Shown piece after piece: positions 63,371 through 64,000 of a stretch of DNA of 64,000 bases. Source of the DNA: Neisseria sp. oral taxon 014 str. F0314 (GTDB lineage: Bacteria; Pseudomonadota; Gammaproteobacteria; Burkholderiales; Neisseriaceae). Numbering within the stretch: the stretch's first letter is position 1; every line of letters starts with the position of its first letter. The translations under genes were made by a program, and so were the position numbers. The stretch is taken from NCBI RefSeq assembly GCF_005886145.1, contig NZ_CP040504.1, forward strand, positions 1,054,001 through 1,118,000, given 5' to 3'. The notes beneath the pieces are model-generated. The model saw only the letters and a program-made list of their open reading frames with translations. It was not told the DNA's origin and did no database searches.

Positions 63371-64000
63371 TCAACCGACCACGTTACCCAGATTAAAGAG
63401 CGGCAGATACATAGCCACCAGTAAAACCCCGATGGTCGAACCCAATACCACCATAATGACCGGTTCCATCAGCGAAGACAGTTGCGATACGGAGTTATCC
63501 ACTTCCTCTTCATAAAATTCGGCTGCTTTATTCAGCATATCGTCCAAAGAACCTGATTCCTCACCGATTGCCGCCATTTGGATAATCATATTCGGAAACA
63601 TTTCCGTACTTTGCATACTCGATGTCAACGACAAGCCCTGTGTAACTTTGGCCTGAATATCCTTGGTAGCTTCTTCGTAAAGAATATTGCCCGCAGCCCC
63701 TGCAACGGAATCCAACACCTCGACCAACGGCACGCCTGCCGCAAACAAAGTGGCCGTCGTACGCGACCAGCGTGCAATGGTTGCCTTTCTGACGATGGGA
63801 CCGAAGATAGGAAGGCGCAGCATTATGCTGTCCACCCGTTTTTGGAATGCCGGGGATTTCTGGTGCAGTTTATAAAGGCCGAATCCTGCCAAGATAATGG
63901 CAACAATCATCACCCAACCGTATTTGACAAAGAATTTGGACATACTCATGACAATCTGCGTCAAACCCGGCAATTCCGCACCCATGCTGCTGTAAACCTC
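63371..64000 (-). CDS. pilG: Type IV pilus inner-membrane platform protein PilG (C-terminal part)
   Basis: About 210 C-terminal residues of a type II secretion F-domain protein; the N-terminus lies beyond the right edge. Visible parts are EVYSSMGAELPGLTQIVMSM, a span VMIVAIILAGFGLYKLH, the second F domain with ARWSRTTATLFAAGVPLVEV and MIIQMAAIGEESGSLDDMLN, and the last span VVLGSTIGVLLVAMYLPLFN. The ending YLPLFNLGNVVG is typical of PilC/PilG. It lies directly before pilD, one base apart. Confidence 0.95.
   Translation of the reverse strand, partial: EVYSSMGAELPGLTQIVMSMSKFFVKYGWVMIVAIILAGFGLYKLHQKSPAFQKRVDSIMLRLPIFGPIVRKATIARWSRTTATLFAAGVPLVEVLDSVAGAAGNILYEEATKDIQAKVTQGLSLTSSMQSTEMFPNMIIQMAAIGEESGSLDDMLNKAAEFYEEEVDNSVSQLSSLMEPVIMVVLGSTIGVLLVAMYLPLFNLGNVVG

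Overview
The window is chromosomal DNA of a Neisseria species. The 12-base DNA uptake sequence (DUS) AGGCCGTCTGAA occurs dozens of times, often as inverted pairs that serve as terminators. Neisserial small repeats are also present: dRS3/NIME elements and a shortened Correia element. The gene content agrees: PilD/PilG pilus genes, AcnD/PrpF methylcitrate genes and a FetA-type receptor. The AG-DUS dialect, a complete narGHJI nitrate reductase locus and a pga operon argue against N. meningitidis or N. gonorrhoeae and for a commensal species. I saw no rRNA, tRNA, CRISPR array, transposase or prophage. About 50 genes are supported.

Layout. 1-11.7 kb is housekeeping and transport: a YejA-like solute-binding protein cut by the left edge, a YihY membrane protein, a WrbA-like flavoprotein, an ArsR regulator, exonuclease III, a phosphate transporter, AnmK, a THUMP methyltransferase, a YciO/Sua5 protein and AckA. 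11.7-19.2 kb is the 2-methylcitrate (propionate) pathway, prpB-prpC-acnD-prpF, read leftward. It starts behind a strong promoter and a 33-codon leader ORF, and it carries DUS of another dialect (GGTCGTCTGAA). 19.7-24.3 kb holds three permeases (NCS2, AEC, GltS). Between the first two sits a 55-residue peptide gene with a double-glycine leader and ten consecutive histidines, enclosed by 71-bp direct repeats.

24.4-31.0 kb is part of an aryl-polyene-type gene set (MMPL exporter, FAD oxidoreductase, DUF3261 lipoprotein, ketosynthase), interrupted by a quinone-reductase gene. 31.4-33.9 kb has an NSS transporter and an isochorismatase-fold protein without its catalytic cysteine. 34.2-41.0 kb is the poly-N-acetylglucosamine biofilm operon pgaA-x-pgaB-pgaC-pgaD, with an unknown gene x and a 30-A homopolymer before pgaC. 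A FetA-like receptor and a TerC/CBS protein follow.

45-57.7 kb is one leftward nitrate respiration locus: narG, a cupin gene, narH, narJ, narI, two narK transporters, then the sensor narX and the regulator narL. Two NarL-heptamer-like palindromes lie upstream of narG. The right end carries xerC, a thioesterase, fba, a second histidine-rich (secreted) peptide, yacG, coaE, pilD and the end of pilG.

The least explained items are the double-glycine His10 peptide cassette, the leader ORF of the prp locus, gene x and the A30 tract of the pga operon, and the foreign-dialect DUS patch over the methylcitrate genes.
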